This document shows positions 12,101 to 18,670 of a stretch of DNA of 64,000 nucleotides, piece after piece. The first letter of the stretch is position 1; every line of letters begins with the position of its first letter. Position numbers and translations under genes: made by a program. The stretch is taken from NCBI GenBank assembly GCA_963815495.1, contig CAWFGW010000029.1, positions 1 to 64,000 of the forward strand, written 5' to 3'. This DNA is from CAWFGW01 sp963815495. Lineage in GTDB: Bacteria > Bacteroidota > Bacteroidia > Cytophagales > JAAEPT01. Below the pieces are notes generated by a model, which was given only the letters and a program-made list of their open reading frames with translations, ran no database searches and had not been told where the DNA came from.

Positions 12101-13315
12101 GTTGATGTTTTACAACATGCTTCCTGTTATGATACCAGTGATGCATCTGCTCGATTGAATATTGAATTTATTGTTCCTCCATATCAATTGTTGTGGGATA
12201 ATGGACAAAATAGTGACACGGTTACCCGACTAGCTGCAGGTACTCATTCTGTTGCCGTAATCGATGGAAACGGATGTGAGAAAAACTATGATTTTGATAT
12301 CAATCAACCTGACTCTATTGCCATGGTTTTTGAAACCACTTCCCCGATTTGCAATGGACTTTGTACAGGAGTAGTCCGTGCAGTTGTTTCTGGGGGAACG
12401 GGTGATTATAACTTACTTTGGAACAATGGAGCATCAAATGACTCAATCACGAATGTGTGTGCTGGTGGGTATGAATTAACTATTCTGGATGGTAACAACT
12501 GCCCTGCCAGAGATAGTATATTTTTGTCTCAACCTGATGCAGAACAGCTCCCGATAGTTGATAGCACGTTTATTATCTGTGAAGGACAAACCGCGATAGT
12601 GGATTTATCTTCCTATAACAACATTGAATGGACCTTCCCGAATGGTAAGGTACTTACAACCTCTTCTATCAACACGACCCTGGAAGGTACTTACACAGTA
12701 AACGCTACGGGACTAAATGATTGTTCTTTAGCTGCTAGTTTCGAGGTGGCACAATCAAGTAAAGCGTTTAATGCAGAGTTCCTCGTACCTAAAGAAACCT
12801 TCGTAGGTGACACCATCGTGACAGTAAGTCTTTCCAAGCCGGAACCAGATCATGTGATTTGGGTATTTGATGAAAGTAACATCATACAAATCAGTAAAGA
12901 CAACATTTATCAAGAACTCGTTTTCACACAAGAAGGGGAATACCAGCTAGGAATCAATGCACAGTCAGGCGAATGTTTTGCTGAGCAATTTAAAACCATT
13001 ACTGTGTACCCTTCTGATTCGCCTTTTAAAGATGAAGCAAAGCTTGGCTATCAAAAAACAGGCATTAAATACGTAAACATTTACCCGAACCCTAACTATG
13101 GAAAGTTTGACTGTGATATCGAATTGCATCAAACGGGAGATGTTTACCTATTGGTGGTAGATCAATTAGGAAATATTCTACACCGAAAAAATGAATACAA
13201 AATAAATCAGTCTACCATTCACATTTCATTAGATAATCTCATGGCAGGAAATTATATCCTTATTGTAAGAACAGATGACAATGAAGCTATGAGTAAACAA
13301 TTTGTGGTGGAGTAG
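6185..13315 (+). CDS. Giant SprB-repeat adhesin-like protein with T9SS sorting domain
   Basis: A protein of 2376 codons from the ATG at 6185, but a clean signal peptide (MPRFFALSLFFLLTFSESFSQ) begins at the ATG at 6320, so the real start is probably there (2331 residues). After an N-terminal unique region (~residues 70-330) come about 20 tandem modules of ~75-90 residues, each with the SprB pattern: a Cys, NGxI, GGxxPY, an FxxLxAGxY turn, then a D-x-N-x-C end. The last ~80 residues start with YPNPNYGKF and end in KQFVVE, a type A T9SS C-terminal sorting domain, so the protein should cross the outer membrane through T9SS and be anchored or released. SprB of Flavobacterium johnsoniae is a gliding adhesin; this one is inferred to be an adhesin or matrix protein. 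Last gene of the operon. Confidence 0.92.
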   Translation: MKKAMFIIKICQAIVNQLQKMLAYKIIKLEVSALLKPIYRTNNSLMPRFFALSLFFLLTFSESFSQTMITNAQATINVYAVPEASKNSEVAPLDQSIVTYQITRASECYRCDTRHRITDQSTGYSRLTYASNLEPRSFYKEQDPRNSQWKYSPTACGYSSQVTGFDGCASWQGNDIVFSINDNNKTCGSNRIYHSGNWSGFGGGTYVFHYSLPRFRQPYNYNDPNNELNGLDNLCDQAVTIATSATNNDTYIWQVSANVDGPWTTFQTNPPSVTNGHLVTVSENVFSTLIGDQDEYYIRLKGDEDCFFNRSSIATKVTFRKSAPASVTFKPISPTCPGGTDGVVEITGLRDANNNAYTLSGTLNYTLTNGNQTRNYSSTQQPSTANPIRLTSGGGLSITEGSWTVAIETEDPNGVCEKSFPVTITDPPQHSVYSSTIAQQVQCDGGTGSIRVAVQGGAPNFVYTLKNAANQTIQTSAATTATSYIFNTVPEGSYYTQITSCGTTVSSSGTSILDNPNATLAIANASFTNTTCKNLNNGTIAMSLAGGSGAYRYSVNNGAFQLVGSSTLSVTGLASGAYAIRIRDGNECEVSRNFEIDTPEDLTITNLGVADDINCPEGIGDIQVTSSGGAGPFSYRLYSGTTLLRNVNNTTDRTVTFSALTQGNYRVDVTDCAETISDNISLKDPTNPISFSVVTPVNVHCIGESNGQIQVGISGGSGNYQIKVDSRPFVNVTGSSHTLSGLAAGSHEIIISDNTLGCVATTQTTIGSPTPLSITSASVTQAVVCNQGTGEISVTVADGVAPFGYYITGDNGINRSALSRPGRTYTFTDLPVGTYAVRVDGCNETDSENSIALNNATDTLRITNLAGGNITCSDANDGNIVANFDGGASPYAIRLNAGSFMPTASTNSHTFNNIGPGNYTVVIQDKNNCETSGNIQVNNPAGVAIQSFEVADTIVCLGSSTGSIQVVAKGGAIDYFFELSGTQSTSFTGSQPSHTFTGLPSGSYQVAVSSCDLVANSTTNVVLTEPINTVDFGSVSSTNASCSTANNGTITINAKGGTAPYSTSIDGNTPVPMSGNSHSFTGLSATSHTITIVDANNCSAASSFPVDLAAPVVGSILPEDIQQVSCNGFDNGIAFITATGGGSSASYEYSINNGDFQSVNAFGGLAAQTHQVTVRLANAPSCSWSGEFDITEPEPIAIDTLVQTDYVSCFGEEDAALRIVSSGGPSPHSYQLLRGSEVIETGSEVFDYTFSGLAAGDYQLVLTTDVTGCGTQASFSINQPDQLIVELAISDYNGVAISCLDATDGSVSFVSTGGTYPHTVSSSGLTNQVINEASEEVNFSTLAGGDYSFSLTDDNGCTWDTTISLLAPEPLTTSTQARLLANGLPISCFGRSDASVLSLPMGGIAPYQITVNASDETVTVDSATFSGLSTGKYRFQTTDLNGCTVMDSITLVQPDSLVITAIDLSNTDGWNITCSGDTSGTATIDVAGGSFPIFITVGNRKEQISSYQTTLFSHLGEGDFLVVVNDVMGCQDTSSFTLTAPSALTLDDSKTTILKPECGGDTTGIIQIQAVGGSSTAGLYEYTLDYLNPPASLPFPARQVQMGDLTTFDRLIGGNYNLTVTDHYGCAIEQRINVNSNRQLSLDITGSNLACKADSNGFGEVIIQGGSAPYSMTITKNNQSWNSLTGLIEGTSVRLENLPEGEYDLSITDDNNCIYLSSNYMVAVRAPEDTLTLTSSVINASCYQQNNGQAMLLAAGGWNAAPYVFGADLNTLTPDSTINNLAAGNYTFFVQDTSGCTVVTDLTITEPDSLASAVVNTINPVCFGEANGSFELSSAGGTLPYHYSIDTGVTWHNSPYFNELIATDYQIITRDTLGCTTLNFVTLTQPTELQATIVNQINTHCDQPAGSATATITGGTPTYSFEWLDQQGTAISDELLADQLYAETYAFVAQDQVGCMDTLLVNIININEMDVAVDVLQHASCYDTSDASARLNIEFIVPPYQLLWDNGQNSDTVTRLAAGTHSVAVIDGNGCEKNYDFDINQPDSIAMVFETTSPICNGLCTGVVRAVVSGGTGDYNLLWNNGASNDSITNVCAGGYELTILDGNNCPARDSIFLSQPDAEQLPIVDSTFIICEGQTAIVDLSSYNNIEWTFPNGKVLTTSSINTTLEGTYTVNATGLNDCSLAASFEVAQSSKAFNAEFLVPKETFVGDTIVTVSLSKPEPDHVIWVFDESNIIQISKDNIYQELVFTQEGEYQLGINAQSGECFAEQFKTITVYPSDSPFKDEAKLGYQKTGIKYVNIYPNPNYGKFDCDIELHQTGDVYLLVVDQLGNILHRKNEYKINQSTIHISLDNLMAGNYILIVRTDDNEAMSKQFVVE

Positions 13316-13355
13316 AAAATCTATTCTATCTGTTTTTCTGTTCCTTAATTTCACC

Positions 13356-13423
13356 CCCGTGGCAGATGTCCCCACCTGACACTTCTGATGATTGTTGTGT
13401 CTGGTGGGGACATCTGCCACGGG
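13356..13423. terminator. Strong bidirectional hairpin between convergent genes
   Basis: Two 27-base arms (13356-13382 and 13397-13423) are complementary with one mismatch, around a 14-base loop; the outer 12 bases are CCCGTGGCAGAT. On the + strand it is followed by AAAAACT and on the - strand by TGAAATTAAGG, so neither side has a long U tract. It sits between the convergent SprB-repeat gene and the truncated T9SS gene and would block transcription from both sides. Its stability and GC content are out of keeping with the AT-rich surroundings. Confidence 0.75.
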
Positions 13424-13451
13424 AAAAACTAAGACAAATTTGTTGTTTAAA

Positions 13452-14453
13452 TTACTCTACCACCATCAGTTTTTCTGACTGAATAATAGTTCCCTGAAGA
13501 TCTTTAAGCACCACTAAATAAAGTCCTGAGTTGACGGATTCTAAGTTCCATTCAAACAAATGTGTTGTTATCTCTTCTGAAAACACCACTTCTCCTACTG
13601 TGCTTATTAATTCTAACCGACCTTTTACATCGATATCTTTCAACTGAAGTGTCACAGAACGGTGCGTTGGGTTAGGATAAGTCATAAAATAAGCTGATTC
13701 ATCACTACTAAAATTACTCGTACCTTCTCGTTGTAGCGCATTACACCCCTGTTCTCCAAAATAAAACAAATTATAAATTACATTATCAGACATATAAAAA
13801 GCATGGGGATAGCGATATTCAATATAGCCATAGGCATTGTTATGTTGGAAATTGTTTGAGTTGACGGATTCCCACTCACCAGTAGGTCGTTGATACAATT
13901 GATAAACGTTCTGGTTACTTCCAACATAATAGAACACATCGGATTGTTTATTAATATCGAAATATCCGATACATGATTTCCATGCGGTGCTTGGAGCTTG
14001 TTTATAGGAAAGTGCTTTTGCTAGATTATAATTGGTTCCATTAAAAGGAATTTGTTGAAAATCACCGTTCGTGTTTAAATAATAGACATTCTTCTTGCTA
14101 TCAGCACGTAACATCGTTTCGCTTTTTGCATTACTTCCAAACCCACTTACCACCTGGTTGGTGTTCATCTCTAAATAGTTCACACTGCCATTTGCTTTAG
14201 TAAAAAACAGCTTGTCATCCACTTGCAGAAAGTTTACTCCAGCAATATCTGTAGCCACTACTTGCTTTGAATTATTAGGAAGAATTCTTACCAGTTGATT
14301 AGAGGTGCTTCGATAAAACAGTTGATTTTGACTGTTAACATACAAATGACTTTGTAGTTCATTAGCAGTTGAGTGGGTTATAGCTTGCCCCCAAGTTTTA
14401 GAAATTCGGTCATAGCGTACGGATTGAACGTTGTAAATTATGGAGCAGCCCAT
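13452..14453 (-). pseudogene. Truncated T9SS type A sorting-domain protein
   Basis: A 333-residue frame whose last ~80 residues (from YPNPTHRSVTLQL to SEKLMVVE) are a type A T9SS sorting domain. The upstream part has repeated short motifs such as LYVNSQNQLFYRSTSNQL and VYYLNTNGDFQQIP, consistent with a beta-propeller of ~45-residue blades. T9SS cargo must first pass the Sec system, yet this frame has no signal peptide, starts inside what looks like a propeller blade, and is preceded by an in-frame stop three codons upstream (14463-14465). It is therefore best read as the 3' remnant of a larger gene. I found no 5' part upstream in this window. An unusual internal start cannot be excluded. Confidence 0.6.
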
Positions 14454-14501
14454 CAGAATTAGCTACTAATAAAGCTAAAATAGTCTTCCAATTAAAAAAA
14501 G

Positions 14502-14537
14502 TCCCCTTATGTTTCTTCACTTAGAAATATAAGGGGA
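14502..14537 (-). terminator. Rho-independent-type terminator
   Basis: Arms 14502-14516 and 14523-14537 pair over 15 bases with one mismatch (outer part TCCCCTTAT/ATAAGGGGA) around a 6-base loop. On the minus strand the stem is followed by CTTTTTTTAATT, a good U tract. It lies downstream of the small minus-strand gene at 14707-14901. Confidence 0.75.
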
Positions 14538-14706
14538 GCTTGAATATTCTTAAATATAGAGTTACTTGCTAACACACATACTCATCCATTGAGGGATGAA
14601 ATTGTATCCTTTTTCTTCTCCAACCAAAGCAAAAACAATTCCTTACGGCTTAAAACAACTAAATTATCTATACTTACTTCTACTACACAGCAACAAACAG
14701 TGATTT

Positions 14707-14901
14707 TTACAAATCCTGCTTTTCCATTTGTGCTTTCACAATCCCTTTCTCTAACGCTTCTTCTTTAGAGGACTGGTCTTCAAAATAAAATTCCTTAGCG
14801 TATTTTAATGCAATTTTAGCAATAGGTTCTTCTAACATCGCCAACCTCTCTTGATAGTCTTCAAATAAATCTTTCATATAATTAATTTTTAGTGTAGGCA
14901 C
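14707..14901 (-). CDS. Small hypothetical protein, charged and helical
   Basis: A 64-codon frame; the likelier start is the second ATG (14877), giving a 56-residue protein beginning MKDLFEDYQERLAMLEEPI. The sequence is rich in Glu, Lys and Ala with no signal peptide or membrane segment and looks fully alpha-helical. No family is recognised. A good terminator lies about 170 bases downstream on the same strand, which supports expression. Its reality rests on composition and context only. Confidence 0.45.
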   Translation of the reverse strand: MPTLKINYMKDLFEDYQERLAMLEEPIAKIALKYAKEFYFEDQSSKEEALEKGIVKAQMEKQDL

Positions 14902-15294
14902 CTTTTTAACATCTAGTTAAAAGAAGTTCGTCATATCTCACAGTATGTTACTAAGTCTTTGTTTCAAGAAAATACACAAAAGAATTGCCAGTTTATTGTT
15001 ATCCCATCCTCTGCGAGAGATAAATCAAAACGCATAAATACTTTTATGTCACATCATTTCCTATTCGTTATTTTAATACCTCAACTTATTATCGATTAAC
15101 GACTCAGTTCAACGAAATCTGATGAACCAACAGAGGAAACCTTTATACACGATTGTGGAATATCCACACGCATTGATTGGTGAGGTTATCTATAATCGTG
15201 GATATAATGGTGCCTAATGCAAATACATTTTTCTGCATAGAAATTGCGCGTTTTATATTGAAAAACAGATTTTTAACTTAAACCAACAATTAAC
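14902..15294. other. Intergenic stretch without a supported gene
   Basis: About 390 bases between the small minus-strand gene and the PfpI gene. I find no coding frame of convincing composition. An imperfect inverted pair (ATACACGATT near 15146 and AATCGTGGAT near 15194) lies about 100-150 bases before the PfpI start and could be a regulator site, but this is weak. Confidence 0.4.
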
Positions 15295-15855
15295 ATGGAA
15301 AAATTACGATCAAAACGCGTGGCAATTTTGGCTACCGATGGATTCGAAAAATCCGAATTGCTGTCGCCTAAAGAAGCACTTGAAAATGCTGGTGCGGATG
15401 TAGATATAATCTCGATAAAACAAGGAAAAATAAAATCATGGGATGAAAAAAACTGGGGCGAATCTATTGAGGTTGATAAACTAGTGAGCGATGTCAATCA
15501 AAGTGAATACGATGCGCTGATGCTCCCTGGTGGTGTTATCAATCCCGACTTATTACGAAGAAACGAAGAGGCAGTTGACTTTGTACGCTCCTTCTTTGAA
15601 AACCAAAAACCTGTGGCAGCTATTTGTCATGGACCACAGTTGCTCGTTGAAGCAGATGTATTGAGAGACCGTAAAATCACCTCTTTCTCTTCTGTGAAAA
15701 CCGATATGATGAATGCTGGAGCAGAATGGGTTGATCAGGAAGTTGTGGTAGATCATGGATTAGTAACTAGCCGATCACCAGATGACTTACCTGCCTTCAA
15801 TAAAAAACTGATAGAAGAAATTGCTGAAGGAAAACATGCAGAACAAATGGCATAA
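15295..15855 (+). CDS. DJ-1/PfpI family protein, type 1 glutamine amidotransferase-like
   Basis: A 186-residue protein, full length for the PfpI/YhbO branch of the DJ-1 superfamily. Residues 6-16 are the first strand (RVAILATDGFE) with the conserved Glu18; the nucleophile elbow is AAICHGPQLL with Cys111 and His112; the GALVTSRSPDD-type C-terminal motif is present as GLVTSRSPDDLP. Members act in stress protection (glyoxal/methylglyoxal removal or protein/nucleotide deglycation have been proposed) or as small proteases; the specific activity here is not evident. It is cytoplasmic. It stands alone, with a strong terminator right after the stop. Confidence 0.93.
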   Translation: MEKLRSKRVAILATDGFEKSELLSPKEALENAGADVDIISIKQGKIKSWDEKNWGESIEVDKLVSDVNQSEYDALMLPGGVINPDLLRRNEEAVDFVRSFFENQKPVAAICHGPQLLVEADVLRDRKITSFSSVKTDMMNAGAEWVDQEVVVDHGLVTSRSPDDLPAFNKKLIEEIAEGKHAEQMA

Positions 15856-15878
15856 ACAACCATGAGTTGTTGCGAGTT

Positions 15879-15925
15879 AAGCCAAGACTCAGGCATTAAT
15901 TTAACCTGGGTCTTGGCTTTTTTTA
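15879..15925 (+). terminator. Rho-independent terminator after the PfpI gene
   Basis: Arms AAGCCAAGACTCAGG (15879-15893) and CCTGGGTCTTGGCTT (15905-15919) pair along 15 bases with one G-U pair, loop of 11, followed by TTTTTT ATT. It starts 23 bases after the PfpI stop codon. Confidence 0.9.
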
Positions 15926-15946
15926 TTAAATATAAACCTCATCACG

Positions 15947-16402
15947 ATGCACAAAGAACAATTAATGGAAGAAGCTTTACGACAAGCAAAGCAAGCACAA
16001 GAGTGTAATGAAGGACCTTTTGGTGCTGTGATTGTAAGGGGAGATGAAATAATTGTATCCACAAGAAATACGACAGAAGAAACCTATGACCCTACTGCTC
16101 ATGCGGAGGTTAATGCGATTCGCGAAGCGTGTAAAAAATTGCAAACGACTGATTTGAGTGACTGCGTCTTATTCACATCCTGTCACCCCTGCCCCATGTG
16201 TTTAAGTGCTGCAAAGTGGGCAAGCATTAGCAAAGTGATCTATTGTTTAACTAATGAAGACACTAAAAAACTCGGTTTTGATGATTGGAAGCATTATCAA
16301 GAAATGAATTTAGAACCTCATGAAAGAGAATTGTCATTTGAGCAGATCATGAACGATGAAGGTAAAGCCCTTCTCGTTACTGACTCGAAACAAAACGAAT
16401 AA
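15947..16402 (+). CDS. Nucleoside/guanine deaminase of the cytidine deaminase superfamily
   Basis: A 151-residue zinc-dependent deaminase. The catalytic motif HAE is at residues 52-54 (His zinc ligand, Glu proton shuttle) and PCPMC at 81-85 supplies the two Cys ligands. Overall length, the NEGPFGAVIV N-terminal motif and the C-terminal DDWKHYQEMNLEP segment fit the GuaD branch (guanine to xanthine), as in the Bacillus enzyme, rather than tRNA adenosine deaminase TadA. It is cytoplasmic and belongs to purine salvage or catabolism. It sits alone, after a terminator. Confidence 0.88.
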   Translation: MHKEQLMEEALRQAKQAQECNEGPFGAVIVRGDEIIVSTRNTTEETYDPTAHAEVNAIREACKKLQTTDLSDCVLFTSCHPCPMCLSAAKWASISKVIYCLTNEDTKKLGFDDWKHYQEMNLEPHERELSFEQIMNDEGKALLVTDSKQNE

Positions 16403-16526
16403 AGCAAGTATCATCTTGTTTTTCGAACACGGCTGATTCACCTAAAAAAAACAACTATTCTTTCAAATTAATATGCGGTTATAACTAAAGCAGTTATATT
16501 AACCTCCTACTTAATGCTAGCTATAT

Positions 16527-16745
16527 ATGCCAGATCAAGAACCAAAAAACGCCAAACAAAAACTGCAAGAGTCCACTCGCGGAATTTTTAAGGAATGGAA
16601 TGATAAAGCGACTATTCACAAAGGTGACAGTACTTTAATCATTATAAAAAAAATCATTATCAGAATTATTGGAATCATCTTAATGACCATATTTAGTCCC
16701 TTTATTGTATTAGCTTTAATTGTCGCCTTTGTTGTTGCACTTTAA
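16527..16745 (+). CDS. Small single-pass membrane protein
   Basis: 72 residues. The first ~38 are polar and charged, the last ~32 (from IIIKKIIIRIIGIILM) form one long or two short transmembrane segments ending at the C-terminus. No family is recognised. Its stop is 13 bases before the probable TTG start of the next membrane protein, so the two are likely co-transcribed. Confidence 0.6.
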   Translation: MPDQEPKNAKQKLQESTRGIFKEWNDKATIHKGDSTLIIIKKIIIRIIGIILMTIFSPFIVLALIVAFVVAL

Positions 16746-16758
16746 CAGTCGCACCTTT

Positions 16759-17106
16759 TTGAAAAAAAGTAGTTTTCTCCTACCCGCCATTTTATTTATA
16801 GGTCATCAAGTATTACAGTATGGCTTCAATTGCACCCTACCTTTTATCGATAATTATTTAGATCCTTTTTGTTTTGGTGCGCTTGCCATGCACGGATATC
16901 TCTTTGAGCGCAGCTGGCTTTACGACTACCACAAAATCTCTTTGCTAAGTTATTTAATTATTTTCCTGTTTCTTTCTTTGACTTCTGAAGTGCTTTTCCC
17001 TTTATTATCTAATCGATTTGTCGCTGACTGGCTCGATGTTGTAGCTATATTTTTTGGAATTCTCTTTTTTTATTTAACTCATACTAAATTAAAAAATCAA
17101 GTATGA
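16759..17106 (+). CDS. Small multi-pass membrane protein
   Basis: Read from a TTG at 16759 (LKKSSFLLPAILFIGHQVLQ) the protein has 115 residues and three to four hydrophobic segments; an ATG at 16720 would overlap the preceding gene by 26 bases and adds a polar leader, so TTG is preferred. The pattern of LPFIDNYLDPFCFGAL followed by further helices resembles small Bacteroidota membrane proteins that databases have sometimes labelled magnesium-citrate transporter, a name without experimental support. Function unknown. Confidence 0.6.
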   Translation: MKKSSFLLPAILFIGHQVLQYGFNCTLPFIDNYLDPFCFGALAMHGYLFERSWLYDYHKISLLSYLIIFLFLSLTSEVLFPLLSNRFVADWLDVVAIFFGILFFYLTHTKLKNQV

Positions 17107-17169
17107 AGTAATCATTCATAACCAGATTAAGTAAACAATCAATTGAATAGGTAGTTATTAAAACAAATT

Positions 17170-17547
17170 ATGGAATCACAAAAAAATGTCTTTGGAGAAA
17201 CGCTCATCACCTGTAGTTCAAAACCTGTTACTGGTTTTTATAGGGATGGATGTTGTAAAACAGATGAATTCGATCATGGCACCCACACCGTGTGTGCGGT
17301 TATGACTCAGGAGTTTTTAGAGTTTTCAAAAGCTCGGGGTAATGATCTCATCACACCAAGACCACTTTATGAGTTCACAGGACTCAAATCAGGAGACAAA
17401 TGGTGTTTGTGTGCTTCACGCTGGATGGAAGCTTATAATGCAGGCATAGCTCCACAATTGGTATTGGAAGCTACTCATGAGAAAACATTGGATTTCATCG
17501 ATTTAGAAGAACTGATTAAATACGCATACAAGACATCTATTTTATAA
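17170..17547 (+). CDS. DUF2237 family protein
   Basis: A 125-residue cytoplasmic protein matching the DUF2237 family over its full length: NVFGETLITCS near the start, GFYRDGCCKTDEFDHGTHTVCAVMT in residues 19-44 and the GDKWCLCASRWMEA motif near residues 79-92. The family is widespread and uncharacterised; the conserved Cys and the DHG-T-H segment suggest a metal or nucleotide site, but that is inference. The next gene follows after 14 bases. Confidence 0.93.
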   Translation: MESQKNVFGETLITCSSKPVTGFYRDGCCKTDEFDHGTHTVCAVMTQEFLEFSKARGNDLITPRPLYEFTGLKSGDKWCLCASRWMEAYNAGIAPQLVLEATHEKTLDFIDLEELIKYAYKTSIL

Positions 17548-17561
17548 ACCTTATATCGTAA

Positions 17562-17948
17562 TTGCTTCCTTTAAACTCAATTATGCTAAGACCAACACTA
17601 CCAAATGCATTAGTTACTGAGCTATCAAGTGAGGTGGAACGATTTCAAAATGAAGTTATCAGACCCATAATAAAAGGGTTGCATGCCTTATTGATCAGTC
17701 ATTTTCAGAATTATTTATCCAACAAAAAAATTGATTTCAAGGCTTTAGTATTGGAAAAACAACAAAGCCAAATTGAAATTATCTTCACAAAAGATATTGG
17801 CTTCCGCCAGGAAATTAAAGGTATGGTTCTCGGACACTTCACTATTGAAGAATTTCATAGTTATACTAAAAGTTCCAGTGAATTGAGCAAGCGAATAATT
17901 CAAATTATTAAACAACGTATGCTAGATTCTATAACGCAGTTAACGTAA
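17562..17948 (+). CDS. Conserved Bacteroidota hypothetical protein
   Basis: A 128-residue soluble helical protein. It shows the pattern FQNEVIRPIIKGLHALLI, a central VLEKQQSQIEIIFTKDIGFRQEIKGMVLGHFT and C-terminal SSELSKRIIQIIKQRM. Proteins of this pattern are common in Flavobacteria and are sometimes labelled glyoxalase, without visible glyoxalase motifs. Function unknown. It follows DUF2237 closely and converges on the VLRF1-like gene, with 5 bases between the stops. Confidence 0.72.
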   Translation: MLPLNSIMLRPTLPNALVTELSSEVERFQNEVIRPIIKGLHALLISHFQNYLSNKKIDFKALVLEKQQSQIEIIFTKDIGFRQEIKGMVLGHFTIEEFHSYTKSSSELSKRIIQIIKQRMLDSITQLT

Positions 17949-17953
17949 CATAA

Positions 17954-18628
17954 TTAATCTTCAACTATTCTATGGAGCTGCGTGGCAAATTTTTCATCAT
18001 AAAACAACACAGGAGCCATCAATTTCTTGATTGTATTCAACAAATTAGTGTAGTTAGACTGCGGTAGATGTAATGGAATTTTATACAATCGTTCATCTTT
18101 TTTCCCAAAAGGACATGCCACTTTTGACTGGTGTAAATAAGGAATTAAAGTAGGCGTACAGTTTATAGCAATTCGATCTACCTCATACTCTTCCGTTAAA
18201 CTGGTCAACTTTGTATTCACGTTTTCGAAAAACTCAAAAGTAGCTGCTAACCGAACGCGTGACCCTGCGCGGGATTTTCCTTTTTTGTTTAAATACTTAA
18301 TTTGACTATACCCTTGTTTTTTACGCGTCATGTAAGCCGAAAAAGTCGTGTGATACACAGTTGTTTTTCCTTCTTGAACGCATATTGCTGCATTGCCAGA
18401 TTCGATAGTAACGTAAAGAATGATTGGTTTTTTATCAAGGATATTCAATGAATTATCCAGCTTCCAATGCAAAGGCAGACGAATGTATCCCAAGCTTTCT
18501 TTTTGCTCATTCTCAAGAACAATCAGGTGCTTTTTATAATCGTAGTAATAGGATGGGAAATCTGCTTTAATTTTTGAAAAAAGTACCACGGATGGAATAG
18601 AATATAAGTTGAGTTGCTGTTGGAGCAT
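17954..18628 (-). CDS. Vms1/ANKZF1-like (VLRF1) peptidyl-tRNA release factor candidate
   Basis: A 224-residue cytoplasmic protein. Residues 69-98 give a strand pattern (IILYVTIESGNAAICVQEGKTTVYHTTFSAY) leading into TRKKQGYSQ at residues 101-109 and KKGKSRAGSRVR at 115-126. This is the signature of the VLRF1 domain, the eRF1-like domain of yeast Vms1 and human ANKZF1, where RRKQGGSQ plus GKAKSAGSxLRR form the catalytic loop; Gln109 would be the catalytic glutamine. In eukaryotes the domain cleaves peptidyl-tRNA on stalled 60S subunits. A role in ribosome rescue here is inference. The C-terminal half (~135-224) would complete the alpha/beta domain. No zinc finger or ankyrin part is present. It stands alone on the minus strand. 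Confidence 0.7.
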   Translation of the reverse strand: MLQQQLNLYSIPSVVLFSKIKADFPSYYYDYKKHLIVLENEQKESLGYIRLPLHWKLDNSLNILDKKPIILYVTIESGNAAICVQEGKTTVYHTTFSAYMTRKKQGYSQIKYLNKKGKSRAGSRVRLAATFEFFENVNTKLTSLTEEYEVDRIAINCTPTLIPYLHQSKVACPFGKKDERLYKIPLHLPQSNYTNLLNTIKKLMAPVLFYDEKFATQLHRIVED

Positions 18629-18670
18629 TTGAAATTAATTAATAAGCAAATATAACTAGATGAAGTGTTC

